Below are positions 1 through 5,733 of a DNA stretch of 7,097 nucleotides, piece by piece. This DNA comes from Fimbriimonadales bacterium (GTDB lineage Bacteria > Armatimonadota > Fimbriimonadia > Fimbriimonadales > Fimbriimonadaceae), in NCBI GenBank assembly GCA_026392145.1, contig JAPLCS010000373.1:1-7097 (forward strand). Reading direction: 5' to 3'. The position numbers and the translations under genes are program-made. Every line of letters begins with the position of its first letter. Within the stretch, counting starts at the first letter, position 1. A model generated the notes under the pieces. The model saw only the letters and a program-made list of their open reading frames with translations, ran no database searches and was not told the DNA's origin.

Positions 1-857
1 ACTCCACTTCCCACGGCACCTAAATGAGCATCGAACGCCCCCACAGCAACAGGAATTCCGGCAGGTAAACCCACTGCATGGGCATGAACTTCCAACAAGT
101 GACCTGCAACTTGATCTGCCGTAAGAGTATGTGAATAAAGCCTTGAACGTAATGCCGCCAGGGCAGGATCCAACTCGCTCAAAAACTCCTCACTTGGCAA
201 CCCTCCCCAAGTTTCACTGAACATTGCCTTATGTCCAGCAGCACAAATACCCCGTGGAATAGTCAAAGGATTTTGATTGCCCACCAGCCATCCCGGAATG
301 TAATCCTGACACTCAACCCACGAAAACGCTGCGTTAAAGACCTCTGGTGCAACACGTCGACACCTCAAAATTTTTGACCAAAACCATTCCGACGAATAGG
401 TCCCACCACATTTGGATAAGTAACCATACTTCGCGGCTTTTTGGGTGATCTCCTCGGCCTCGGCATAGCTCGTATGGTCCTTCCAAAGCCATACATAAGC
501 ATGCAAATTGCCATGAAACTCAGATTTAAGAGCTAAGGCTATTCCGTCTTGGTCAACAGGAATGGGAGTTGACCCGGTAGTATCAACTCCAATTCCAACT
601 ACCGAATCAACACTAAACTCGGCACAATGCTCCGACGCACTTCGAACAGCTTCTCGAACCGATTCATAAAATCCCTTAAGAAAATCTGCAGGATTCTGCC
701 TCGCCAAATGAACATCTTTTTCATCTAAAAGAATGCCGTGCTCACCCGACTCATAATTCCAAACCGAGGTACCAACCTCTTCACCATTGGCGATATTAAC
801 CACCAAGGCGCGTACCGAATTCGTACCGTAGTCAACTCCAATAGCAAACTTAGGCAT
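1..857 (-). CDS. araB: Ribulokinase (AraB-type FGGY kinase), C-terminal half missing at window edge
   Basis: Cytoplasmic kinase that phosphorylates L-ribulose with ATP to L-ribulose 5-phosphate, the second step of L-arabinose use. I translated 285 N-terminal residues; the family is about 550-570 long, so about half is present and the reading frame runs off base 1. Visible family motifs are the phosphate-binding start IGVDYGTNSVRALVV (residues 6-20), GIGVDTTGSTP (88-98), WKDHT (125-129), GGTYSSEWFWSKIL (151-164), RGICAAGHKAMFSETWGGLP (202-221) and the catalytic-aspartate region VGAFDAHLGAVGSG (272-285). These follow E. coli AraB closely and separate it from xylulokinase or glycerol kinase. The ATG at 857 overlaps the end of the upstream isomerase gene by 8 bp and has no clear Shine-Dalgarno of its own, which suggests translational coupling. 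Substrate is inferred from family similarity; AraB enzymes can also accept related ribuloses. Confidence 0.93.
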   Translation of the reverse strand, partial: MPKFAIGVDYGTNSVRALVVNIANGEEVGTSVWNYESGEHGILLDEKDVHLARQNPADFLKGFYESVREAVRSASEHCAEFSVDSVVGIGVDTTGSTPIPVDQDGIALALKSEFHGNLHAYVWLWKDHTSYAEAEEITQKAAKYGYLSKCGGTYSSEWFWSKILRCRRVAPEVFNAAFSWVECQDYIPGWLVGNQNPLTIPRGICAAGHKAMFSETWGGLPSEEFLSELDPALAALRSRLYSHTLTADQVAGHLLEVHAHAVGLPAGIPVAVGAFDAHLGAVGSG

Positions 858-2259
858 GGTGATAAACCGACCAACCAAGATAATTGCCGAGAGCTTCCTG
901 AACCGCTCCCGCAGTCTCCGAAAGGTTAAAGGCAACATGATGCTCAAACCCGTTCTCACAAATGTATTTCAGCAGTCCCTGCATATTAGGAATCTTGACA
1001 ACGCCAAACCCACCAAATGTCACCAAATTATCATTGGTAAGTTCGCCCTGACCAAGATAAGCACAAATCTTGCCGTTGATATCATCAGTGGATACTCGGC
1101 AATAAGTAAATGCTCCCGTCTTCATACGACCAACAATCGTTCCGTAAGTGTTTTCTTTTCCAACGGTGCCTGCGATAATTTCCTGATAGTCCATCTTTTG
1201 CTCAGCAAAAACTGAATTTGGCAAGTTTGAACAGTGGAACACCACCGCCTTATCTGGGTCACCGCCATAGTTGTTGTTCCAGTCAAGCAATGCAGACGGT
1301 CGCCCCGATGCTAACTGCATGGCATACATGCTAACGGTGCCAGCAACATCAGTTTCGCATGCACTTGACTTCAAGGAGTCAGAGAGCATTGACATAATCG
1401 TACAAGGAACAACCCCATAAAATTCTTCCAACGAGGTCCAGCACTGGATAGCGGTCGCATCGATCTGATTTTCAGTCGACCACGTATCAATCGCCGCTCC
1501 AAGTCTTGCCATTTTGTCCAAACTCTCTGCCGGAATCCCCGAAACATTGGTGTAGGCACTAATCTTGGCGAGTTTATCCTTTACGACAGCATCTGCAGAA
1601 GTCAATTTGTTGGCCCATCCCAAGACTTCAGAAAGGTCCAAGGTTTCAACCGTGATGCCCGCTTGCTCAAACATCTTTTCGCTATATCGAACGGTATTGA
1701 AAGCTCCAGGTCTTGCCCCAATAGCACCGATTCTTGCTCGTCTCAGCCCTTTTGTGACTCGGCAAACGGCTACAAATTTTTGCAAGTCGGCAGCAAACTC
1801 AGGCGAGTTCGGATCCATGGTATGTCCAGATGTCAAACTGAACTTTATTCCGTACTGCCTCAAGTTGTTGCAAACGGACATCTTGCCGCAAAAACTGTCT
1901 CGGCGATCCGCAATTGTCATCCGCTTAGCATCATCATTAAACGCATGTACTAACACTGGTACATCCAGGCCCGCAAATCGTAGGGTATTCGCGACCGCTC
2001 GCTCATCACCAAAATTCGGCAAGGTCACCAAAATGCCAGAAATCTTTTCTCGGTGTTGCTTAAACAAGTCGGCACATGCTTGAGCATCGGCCAGAGATTC
2101 CACAGATCCTGCTTGGCGAGCTGTCTCAGGAAGAATTACAACATCAATACCGTTCTTTTCCAGCACATCGAGAATAGTCTTACGCCCCGATTCGCACAGG
2201 TGAGTTGGGAAAAATCCCCGATTTCCAATGATGACGCCTAAAGTAACTCGTTGACTCAT
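850..2259 (-). CDS. L-fucose/L-arabinose isomerase family protein (COG2407), probable L-arabinose isomerase
   Basis: Predicted cytoplasmic, metal-dependent aldose-ketose isomerase of 469 residues that would supply L-ribulose to the kinase encoded next. It is not the classical AraA, whose N-terminus resembles WFVIGSQHLYG; it belongs to the wider FucI-like group (COG2407). Visible features are an N-terminal alpha/beta domain starting VTLGVIIGNRGFFP (residues 5-18), a middle segment RIGAIGARPGAFNTVRY (176-192), and a C-terminal active-site region with Glu302 (ACETDVAG), Asp326 (LLDWNNN), His342 (VFHCSN) and His440/441 (FEHHVAF). The Glu302-Asp326 spacing of 24 equals that of the catalytic Glu337/Asp361 of E. 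coli FucI, whereas AraA uses two glutamates 27 apart. The start has a good ribosome-binding site (AAGGA, 7 nt before ATG). The overlapping ribulokinase gene makes L-arabinose the likeliest substrate; D-arabinose or L-fucose are alternatives. Confidence 0.87.
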   Translation of the reverse strand: MSQRVTLGVIIGNRGFFPTHLCESGRKTILDVLEKNGIDVVILPETARQAGSVESLADAQACADLFKQHREKISGILVTLPNFGDERAVANTLRFAGLDVPVLVHAFNDDAKRMTIADRRDSFCGKMSVCNNLRQYGIKFSLTSGHTMDPNSPEFAADLQKFVAVCRVTKGLRRARIGAIGARPGAFNTVRYSEKMFEQAGITVETLDLSEVLGWANKLTSADAVVKDKLAKISAYTNVSGIPAESLDKMARLGAAIDTWSTENQIDATAIQCWTSLEEFYGVVPCTIMSMLSDSLKSSACETDVAGTVSMYAMQLASGRPSALLDWNNNYGGDPDKAVVFHCSNLPNSVFAEQKMDYQEIIAGTVGKENTYGTIVGRMKTGAFTYCRVSTDDINGKICAYLGQGELTNDNLVTFGGFGVVKIPNMQGLLKYICENGFEHHVAFNLSETAGAVQEALGNYLGWSVYHHA

Positions 2260-2266
2260 AGTATTT

Positions 2267-2271
2267 TCCTT
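2267..2271 (-). promoter_or_regulatory. Shine-Dalgarno of the isomerase gene
   Basis: On the minus strand AAGGA (within AGAGAAGGAAAATACT) lies 7 nt before the ATG at 2259, an optimal spacing that fixes the isomerase start. Confidence 0.75.
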
Positions 2272-2310
2272 CTCTAAAATTTGACCGTCGATTGAATCTA
2301 ATTCCGCCTA

Positions 2311-2339
2311 ATGCTACCGCAGGGACTCGCACCATGCAA
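2311..2339 (-). promoter_or_regulatory. Possible sigma-70-type promoter of the isomerase-ribulokinase operon
   Basis: On the minus strand TTGCAT (2339-2334) and TAGCAT (2316-2311) are separated by 17 nt and resemble -35 and -10 hexamers, sharing three of six and four of six consensus bases. This would give a leader of about 45 nt before the isomerase ATG. The match is modest and other placements in this AT-rich region are possible. Confidence 0.27.
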
Positions 2340-2476
2340 CCGATAAATCCTGATTAACTAACTGCAAATTGAGTTTTAAGGATCCCGCATATTGATGCTC
2401 ATTACCAACAAGTCCTCCCAAAACAGTAAGACCTGTGATAACATAAATCATTCGACAGCAAAAGTACGAGCATTTG

Positions 2477-2526
2477 AACCTGTGAGGTTTTTGATGCAAA
2501 AAACTTTATAAAATTTGTGAGGTTTT
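2477..2526 (+). repeat. Direct repeat TGTGAGGTTTT, first copy within a small palindrome
   Basis: The 11-mer TGTGAGGTTTT occurs exactly at 2481-2491 and 2516-2526, 35 bp apart. The first copy is part of the perfect dyad AACCT-GTG-AGGTT (2477-2489). A third, shorter relative CCTGTGA lies at 2432-2438. Such spaced repeats in a divergent promoter region suggest a transcription-factor site, either for the pentose operon or for flgM. The regulator is unknown and chance in AT-rich sequence is not excluded. Confidence 0.4.
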
Positions 2527-2529
2527 CCC

Positions 2530-2557
2530 TAAAGAACTTTTATTGGCTTGCCGATAA
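2530..2557 (+). promoter_or_regulatory. Sigma-28 (FliA) promoter of flgM
   Basis: TAAAGAAC (2530-2537) and an exact GCCGATAA (2550-2557) match the flagellar sigma-28 consensus TAAAGTTT-N11-GCCGATAA. The spacer between the two 8-mers is 12 nt rather than 11. Transcription would begin around 2563-2565, giving a leader of roughly 128 nt before the flgM ATG. A flgM gene downstream of a sigma-28 promoter is a known feedback design in enteric bacteria, so promoter and gene support each other. Confidence 0.85.
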
Positions 2558-2563
2558 CTACAG

Positions 2564-2577
2564 TGGGAGAAATCCCA
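2564..2577 (+). other. Hairpin at the predicted 5' end of the flgM transcript
   Basis: TGGGA (2564-2568), a GAAA tetraloop (2569-2572) and TCCCA (2573-2576 plus A2577) form a 5-bp hairpin with a GNRA loop. It sits almost exactly at the expected sigma-28 start point. It may protect the 5' end of the mRNA; no U-run follows, so it is not an intrinsic terminator. Confidence 0.5.
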
Positions 2578-2585
2578 AAACAGAA

Positions 2586-2667
2586 AAAGGCACGACGGAG
2601 GTGACTCCGATCACGCAAAGCTTAGGATCTGGAACTTGAAAAAGCAACAGACAGCCGAGATGCCTGT
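2586..2667 (+). ncRNA. Cyclic di-GMP-I riboswitch (GEMM-I) in the flgM leader
   Basis: RNA aptamer that binds the second messenger cyclic di-GMP and controls the downstream gene. Helix P1 is AGGCA (2588-2592) with UGCCU (2661-2665). The second helix is CGGAG-GUGA-CUCCG (2596-2609), closed by a GNRA tetraloop and extendable by GA/UC (2594-2595 with 2611-2612) around a bulged A2610. The family hallmark ACGCAAAGC follows (2613-2621). The third helix has a GC/GC base (2620-2621 with 2654-2655), UCUG/CAGA (2628-2631 with 2648-2651) and an apical CUU-GAAA-AAG (2635-2644). The 3' part GACAGCCGAGAUGCC (2650-2664) closely resembles the GACAGCCGGGUUGCC end of many GEMM-I RNAs. Departures are GGCACGAC for the usual GGCAAACC and AUC before ACGCAAAGC. 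The structure was found by eye; whether binding turns flgM on or off cannot be read from the sequence. Confidence 0.82.
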
Positions 2668-2679
2668 TTGAAATCAAGC
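2666..2679 (+). other. Small hairpin between riboswitch and flgM ribosome-binding site
   Basis: GUUUG (2666-2670), loop AAAU and CAAGC (2675-2679) can form a 5-bp stem with one G-U pair. It starts right after riboswitch helix P1 and ends one base before the GAGGA Shine-Dalgarno. It could stack on P1 and be part of the expression platform. UCAAG (2674-2678) can instead pair with CUUGA (2635-2639) inside the aptamer, a possible switching partner. No U-run follows, so translational control is more likely than termination. Confidence 0.35.
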
Positions 2680-2684
2680 GAGGA
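2680..2684 (+). promoter_or_regulatory. Shine-Dalgarno of flgM
   Basis: GAGGA ends 7 nt before the ATG at 2692. This decides the start against the in-frame TTG at 2668, which lies at the 3' edge of the riboswitch helix and has no ribosome-binding site. Confidence 0.75.
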
Positions 2685-2691
2685 AAATAAA

Positions 2692-2985
2692 ATGCGGATT
2701 TCAGACGCAGAAGTTAAAAAAGCACTCAGTGGCTACTCAGCCACCAATACAGAACTTGAGATGGAAAATCTCAAGCAGGTTCTTGGCGTTGAATCGGAAG
2801 CAGAAGCTGCCGAACGAGATGCACACCTCTTGAAGCAGGTCACCAAGAAAGTTCTTGACATGCCTGATCGAGAAGAAATGGTTGCTTCACTCAAGGCACG
2901 GATCGAAGCCGGTGAATACAATCCATCAGCCGAAGATATCGTGGACACCATGATTCGAAGAGCGATCGCCGACAGAATGCGGTAA
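2692..2985 (+). CDS. flgM: Anti-sigma-28 factor FlgM
   Basis: Small cytoplasmic inhibitor of the flagellar sigma factor FliA; in known systems it is exported through the completed hook-basal body, which frees sigma-28 for late flagellar genes. The protein has 97 residues, typical for the family, from the ATG with a good Shine-Dalgarno. The N-terminal half is charged and probably disordered (EVKKALSGYSATNTELE, residues 7-23). The C-terminal half has the sigma-binding FlgM pattern: VLDMPDREEMVASLKARIEA (54-73), then GEYNPSAEDIVDTMIRRAIA (74-93), matching the family's V..L+..I..G.Y.....IA..ml+rA layout. It is preceded by a sigma-28 promoter and a cyclic di-GMP riboswitch, both consistent with the assignment. 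No flgN, flgK or other flagellar gene is adjacent, so it appears as a stand-alone unit here. Confidence 0.85.
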   Translation: MRISDAEVKKALSGYSATNTELEMENLKQVLGVESEAEAAERDAHLLKQVTKKVLDMPDREEMVASLKARIEAGEYNPSAEDIVDTMIRRAIADRMR

Positions 2986-3045
2986 TCAAACGAAGTTCAT
3001 CGCGAAAATTCGTTGCACCAGCAAACTTAGGTTTTTCTCGAAATA

Positions 3046-3093
3046 CTATTTCCCTTTGTAATTTCAGTTAAAGTAATGAACAAAGGGAATTAG
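3046..3093 (+). repeat. Inverted repeat just upstream of the DUF2339 gene
   Basis: CTATTTCCCTTTGT (3046-3059) and ACAAAGGGAATTAG (3080-3093) pair at 13 of 14 positions, with one T-T mismatch and a 20-nt AT-rich loop. The right arm ends 8 nt before the ATG at 3102. There is no T-run after it on the plus strand, so it does not look like an intrinsic terminator of flgM. It could be an operator, overlapping a TGTAAT (3057-3062) that resembles a -10 box. It could also be an mRNA stem that covers the only purine-rich stretch near the start (AAAGGGA). Confidence 0.6.
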
Positions 3094-3101
3094 TTGCGAG
3101 C

Positions 3102-5702
3102 ATGGATGAAAGAGAGCTACTCAGTCGACTAGAACAGATTCAACAATCACTCGAGCGTCTTACACTGCGTATCGATGCTTTGGAAAAGCAATCTGAACTA
3201 CCAGTAACTCAATCAATTGCGGAACCAGAACTAGCATCTGAGCAGCAGTCTGAAGAACAACAGCCAACCCAACCGACCTTTCAATCTGGTCCCCCTCCCA
3301 TTATCCGTCAGGCTACTGCCTCCTATCATTACATCCCCATTCCCAAAGACTCTGATACAGGGGAAACCACAAGTGAGCCCCAAAAATCACAAAGCTTCCG
3401 GCTTACTCCCCCCAACACGTCAGCACCAAAGTCTGAAAGTGAAAGATCCAAAGCGAGTGCCGATGACATTGAATACCAACTTGGAATCAATGGACTACTT
3501 CGTGGAGGAGTAGTTGTCCTTCTTATCGGATTCCTCTTCCTAGTCGCCCTGTTTATCGGTCGTGGAATGCTCACCCCTGCCATGCAGTTCGCCGGGGAAC
3601 TCACGTTCTGTGCTGCACTCGTTGGAATAGGATTCTGGAAGCGTGACGAGAAGGAAGACTTCGGCAAATTAATGATTGGGCTCGGTTCATGCGGACTATA
3701 CGCCAGCTTTGCCGGTGCTCACGTCTACAAGCACCTCATTTCCAGCGAACTTCTGGTCGTGTTTTTCATGTCGCTTAGCCTGCTTAACCTACTTTATGCT
3801 GGTAGCACTCAATCAAAGTCTTTCTTCACTATCGGATTTCTTGGCGGATTGGTCACCGCACTCCTCCCCATGACAAAGCAGAATCACTCAGTTGATCTGC
3901 TCCTCCACTTCCTCATTCTTCTCCCCTCTGCAATCGTGGCGGCAAAGAACAAATGGCTTGAGCTAGCGGCTCTCATGTGGGTGCTATCAACCCTGGCACT
4001 CATGCCCATTGCGACCTCAAACATTGAGCAATCTATCCGAGTGGGAGGAATTTATCTGAACACAACCGTCTGCCTACTCACGGCAGGATTCGCCTACAAG
4101 CCAACAAAATTCGACCCTAAAAACGCTCTCCAACCAACAATCATTTTCACGTCGGGGCTCATTGCCATTGCCATTGATGCGGGAAACAAAGGCAGTTTGC
4201 ACTCACTAGTTCTTTGCGCTATTGCGACTGTGTGTGGATTCGCATTCCAAGGAAACAACGCCGTTAGAATTCAAACGTGGTTAGGTGGAGCACTCGTGCT
4301 CACCCTCCTGGGTCCCATTGGGCTTGATAGTTTCCGTGGCGGAATGATCTATCTTATCGAAACCCTTGTCCTCCTAGCCGCCGCACTCGGCATACGCAAT
4401 CAAAAAACCAACGAGGCACAACAATCGATGGCACCTTTTCCGTTCGGACTAGGACGCAGTTCGTTCGCATTTGGGCTCGCCGCCTTTGCCATGTGGTTCA
4501 CAAGAAATTCAACCACCACTCAAGAGTTTGCTTTCCTTATTCCCATAGCAATCAACACCGGACTATGGTGCGCTTACTACGCCAAAAAGGATCAACTCGA
4601 GAAAGGTAATAAAAATGCAGAAGTTGCTGCCGTCACCACCGCAAGTGTCCTGAGCGTGATCTTCATTCGAAGCGTTCAACTCCTCATCCCTCAATCTCTT
4701 GCCTTCGCATCAGTCCAGTCAGCTCCATTAGTCGCGGCGACATTATGCGTACTTGTCGTCTCCCTGGTCGCCTCCAAAGGTGTTAACGGTAGCAAAGGTT
4801 TGTATATCATCGCAAGTGTCTGCCTCATTTCCTTGCTCTTAGCTACCATGGGTGAACCCACAAGCAACAGCATCCAAGTCACCACACTAATGAGCCTTAC
4901 GTTCCTCGCAGCCGCAACGTTAGTGCTAAAAATAGGACTGACCAAGATCTGGAGCGATCAGTTCCTTATGGAATGCAGGGCACTGACGAAAATCATACTG
5001 TGTGCCATCTTTATCCGGCTCGGCGTTGAAGTCGGATCCTCACACGTCCTTAACCTCACCAGAGAAACTGGTGGTTTCCTCTTCTCGGCCCTCACGCTCA
5101 CCTGGTTTACCATCAACCTAAGAAGCAATAAAGATCAAGAGGATAGATGGTTGGGAATGTTCAATTGTATTGGCACCGGTACCTACAGTGTGATATTTGC
5201 CCTTTCGGGCGGTTGGATCTCGGAGCACTGGATCGGACCTTTCCTTTCCCTCGCCTCACTAGCATTCCTTACCACCATTTATGCTTACAGAACCGATAAA
5301 GTAAAAAGCGACGGTGTGTTAGAAGGCATTCTCTCAGTTGGCATAATGGTGGTCTCTATCCCTCTGTTCTATCGCCAACTCCACAAATTATTTGGGCTCA
5401 ACGAAGTCGCCTCCACCACCGCTGCGATGACCATGACTGCCATATTGATGATTGTATGTGGATTCAATTTCAAAGAAAGACACCTTCGTTACTGGGCACT
5501 AGGACTATTCTCAATCACACTTCTTAAAGTCGTCGCTATCGACCTTGCGAACCTCGATTCATTCATCCGTGTGGGAATCCTCATGCTCCTCGGTGTCGCC
5601 ATGATTGGCGGTGGATACTGGTATATCCTATGGCAAAAGTCTAATACACAGCCAAGACAGGAAAAAACCGAACCGTCCGAACCAACAAATTCAATTGAGT
5701 GA
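3102..5702 (+). CDS. DUF2339 multi-spanning inner-membrane protein
   Basis: Large integral membrane protein of 866 residues and unknown function. Residues 1-31 form a short amphipathic, coiled-coil-like helix (ELLSRLEQIQQSLERLTLRI). Residues 32-125 are a Gln/Pro/Ser-rich, low-complexity, probably disordered linker. From about residue 128 the protein is a nearly unbroken series of hydrophobic segments, about 24-26 by eye. The first one, GINGLLRGGVVVLLIGFLFL (128-147), followed by GRGMLTPAMQFAGE and a GLGSCGLYASFAGAHVYK segment, is the typical DUF2339 signature. The family usually shows this coiled coil, linker and 20-plus membrane-span arrangement. The C-terminus ends in a short charged tail. 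The ATG start has only a weak ribosome-binding site. The lactonase gene follows with a 31-bp gap or a short overlap, so they are probably co-transcribed. No transport or enzyme motif was found. Confidence 0.85.
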   Translation: MDERELLSRLEQIQQSLERLTLRIDALEKQSELPVTQSIAEPELASEQQSEEQQPTQPTFQSGPPPIIRQATASYHYIPIPKDSDTGETTSEPQKSQSFRLTPPNTSAPKSESERSKASADDIEYQLGINGLLRGGVVVLLIGFLFLVALFIGRGMLTPAMQFAGELTFCAALVGIGFWKRDEKEDFGKLMIGLGSCGLYASFAGAHVYKHLISSELLVVFFMSLSLLNLLYAGSTQSKSFFTIGFLGGLVTALLPMTKQNHSVDLLLHFLILLPSAIVAAKNKWLELAALMWVLSTLALMPIATSNIEQSIRVGGIYLNTTVCLLTAGFAYKPTKFDPKNALQPTIIFTSGLIAIAIDAGNKGSLHSLVLCAIATVCGFAFQGNNAVRIQTWLGGALVLTLLGPIGLDSFRGGMIYLIETLVLLAAALGIRNQKTNEAQQSMAPFPFGLGRSSFAFGLAAFAMWFTRNSTTTQEFAFLIPIAINTGLWCAYYAKKDQLEKGNKNAEVAAVTTASVLSVIFIRSVQLLIPQSLAFASVQSAPLVAATLCVLVVSLVASKGVNGSKGLYIIASVCLISLLLATMGEPTSNSIQVTTLMSLTFLAAATLVLKIGLTKIWSDQFLMECRALTKIILCAIFIRLGVEVGSSHVLNLTRETGGFLFSALTLTWFTINLRSNKDQEDRWLGMFNCIGTGTYSVIFALSGGWISEHWIGPFLSLASLAFLTTIYAYRTDKVKSDGVLEGILSVGIMVVSIPLFYRQLHKLFGLNEVASTTAAMTMTAILMIVCGFNFKERHLRYWALGLFSITLLKVVAIDLANLDSFIRVGILMLLGVAMIGGGYWYILWQKSNTQPRQEKTEPSEPTNSIE

Positions 5703-5733
5703 AAATCCTACTCAGCCAAGTACACTGCACTCC

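Larger units (their letters stand above)
2260..2529. other. Divergent intergenic region without a protein gene
   Basis: This stretch lies between the minus-strand sugar operon and the plus-strand flgM transcription unit. No coding sequence is convincing: the only sizeable open frame (2314-2499, minus, 61 residues) has no recognisable domain or ribosome-binding site. It holds the isomerase leader and probable promoter, a short dyad GCAT-N4-ATGC (2387-2398), three copies of a TGTGA core (2434-2438, 2481-2485, 2516-2520) and AT-rich DNA just upstream of the sigma-28 promoter. Regulation of the pentose operon probably acts here, but no known operator could be named. Confidence 0.6.

Noticed and set aside
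1565..2083. Plus-strand 172-residue open frame opposite the isomerase gene
   Set aside because: It is the antisense shadow of a conserved enzyme gene, with no recognisable protein features.
2312..2332. Minus-strand GGTGCGAGTCCCTGCGG resembling a tRNA T-arm
   Set aside because: No matching acceptor stem, D-arm or anticodon arm upstream, so there is no tRNA or obvious attachment-site remnant.
2339..2346. ACCGATAA resembling a second sigma-28 -10 element
   Set aside because: No TAAA-like -35 element at the right distance upstream. A similar ACCGATAA near 5292 is inside the DUF2339 coding sequence.
2314..2499. A 61-residue minus-strand open frame in the intergenic region
   Set aside because: No ribosome-binding site, no recognisable domain, and it overlaps likely promoter elements.
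2668..2691. TTG start that would extend FlgM by eight residues
   Set aside because: It lies at the edge of the riboswitch and lacks a Shine-Dalgarno, while ATG 2692 has GAGGA at ideal spacing and the FlgM-like N-terminus MRIS.
2989..3014. AACGAA/TTCGTT inverted repeat after flgM as a terminator
   Set aside because: The stem is only 6 bp with a 14-nt loop and no T-run directly after it.
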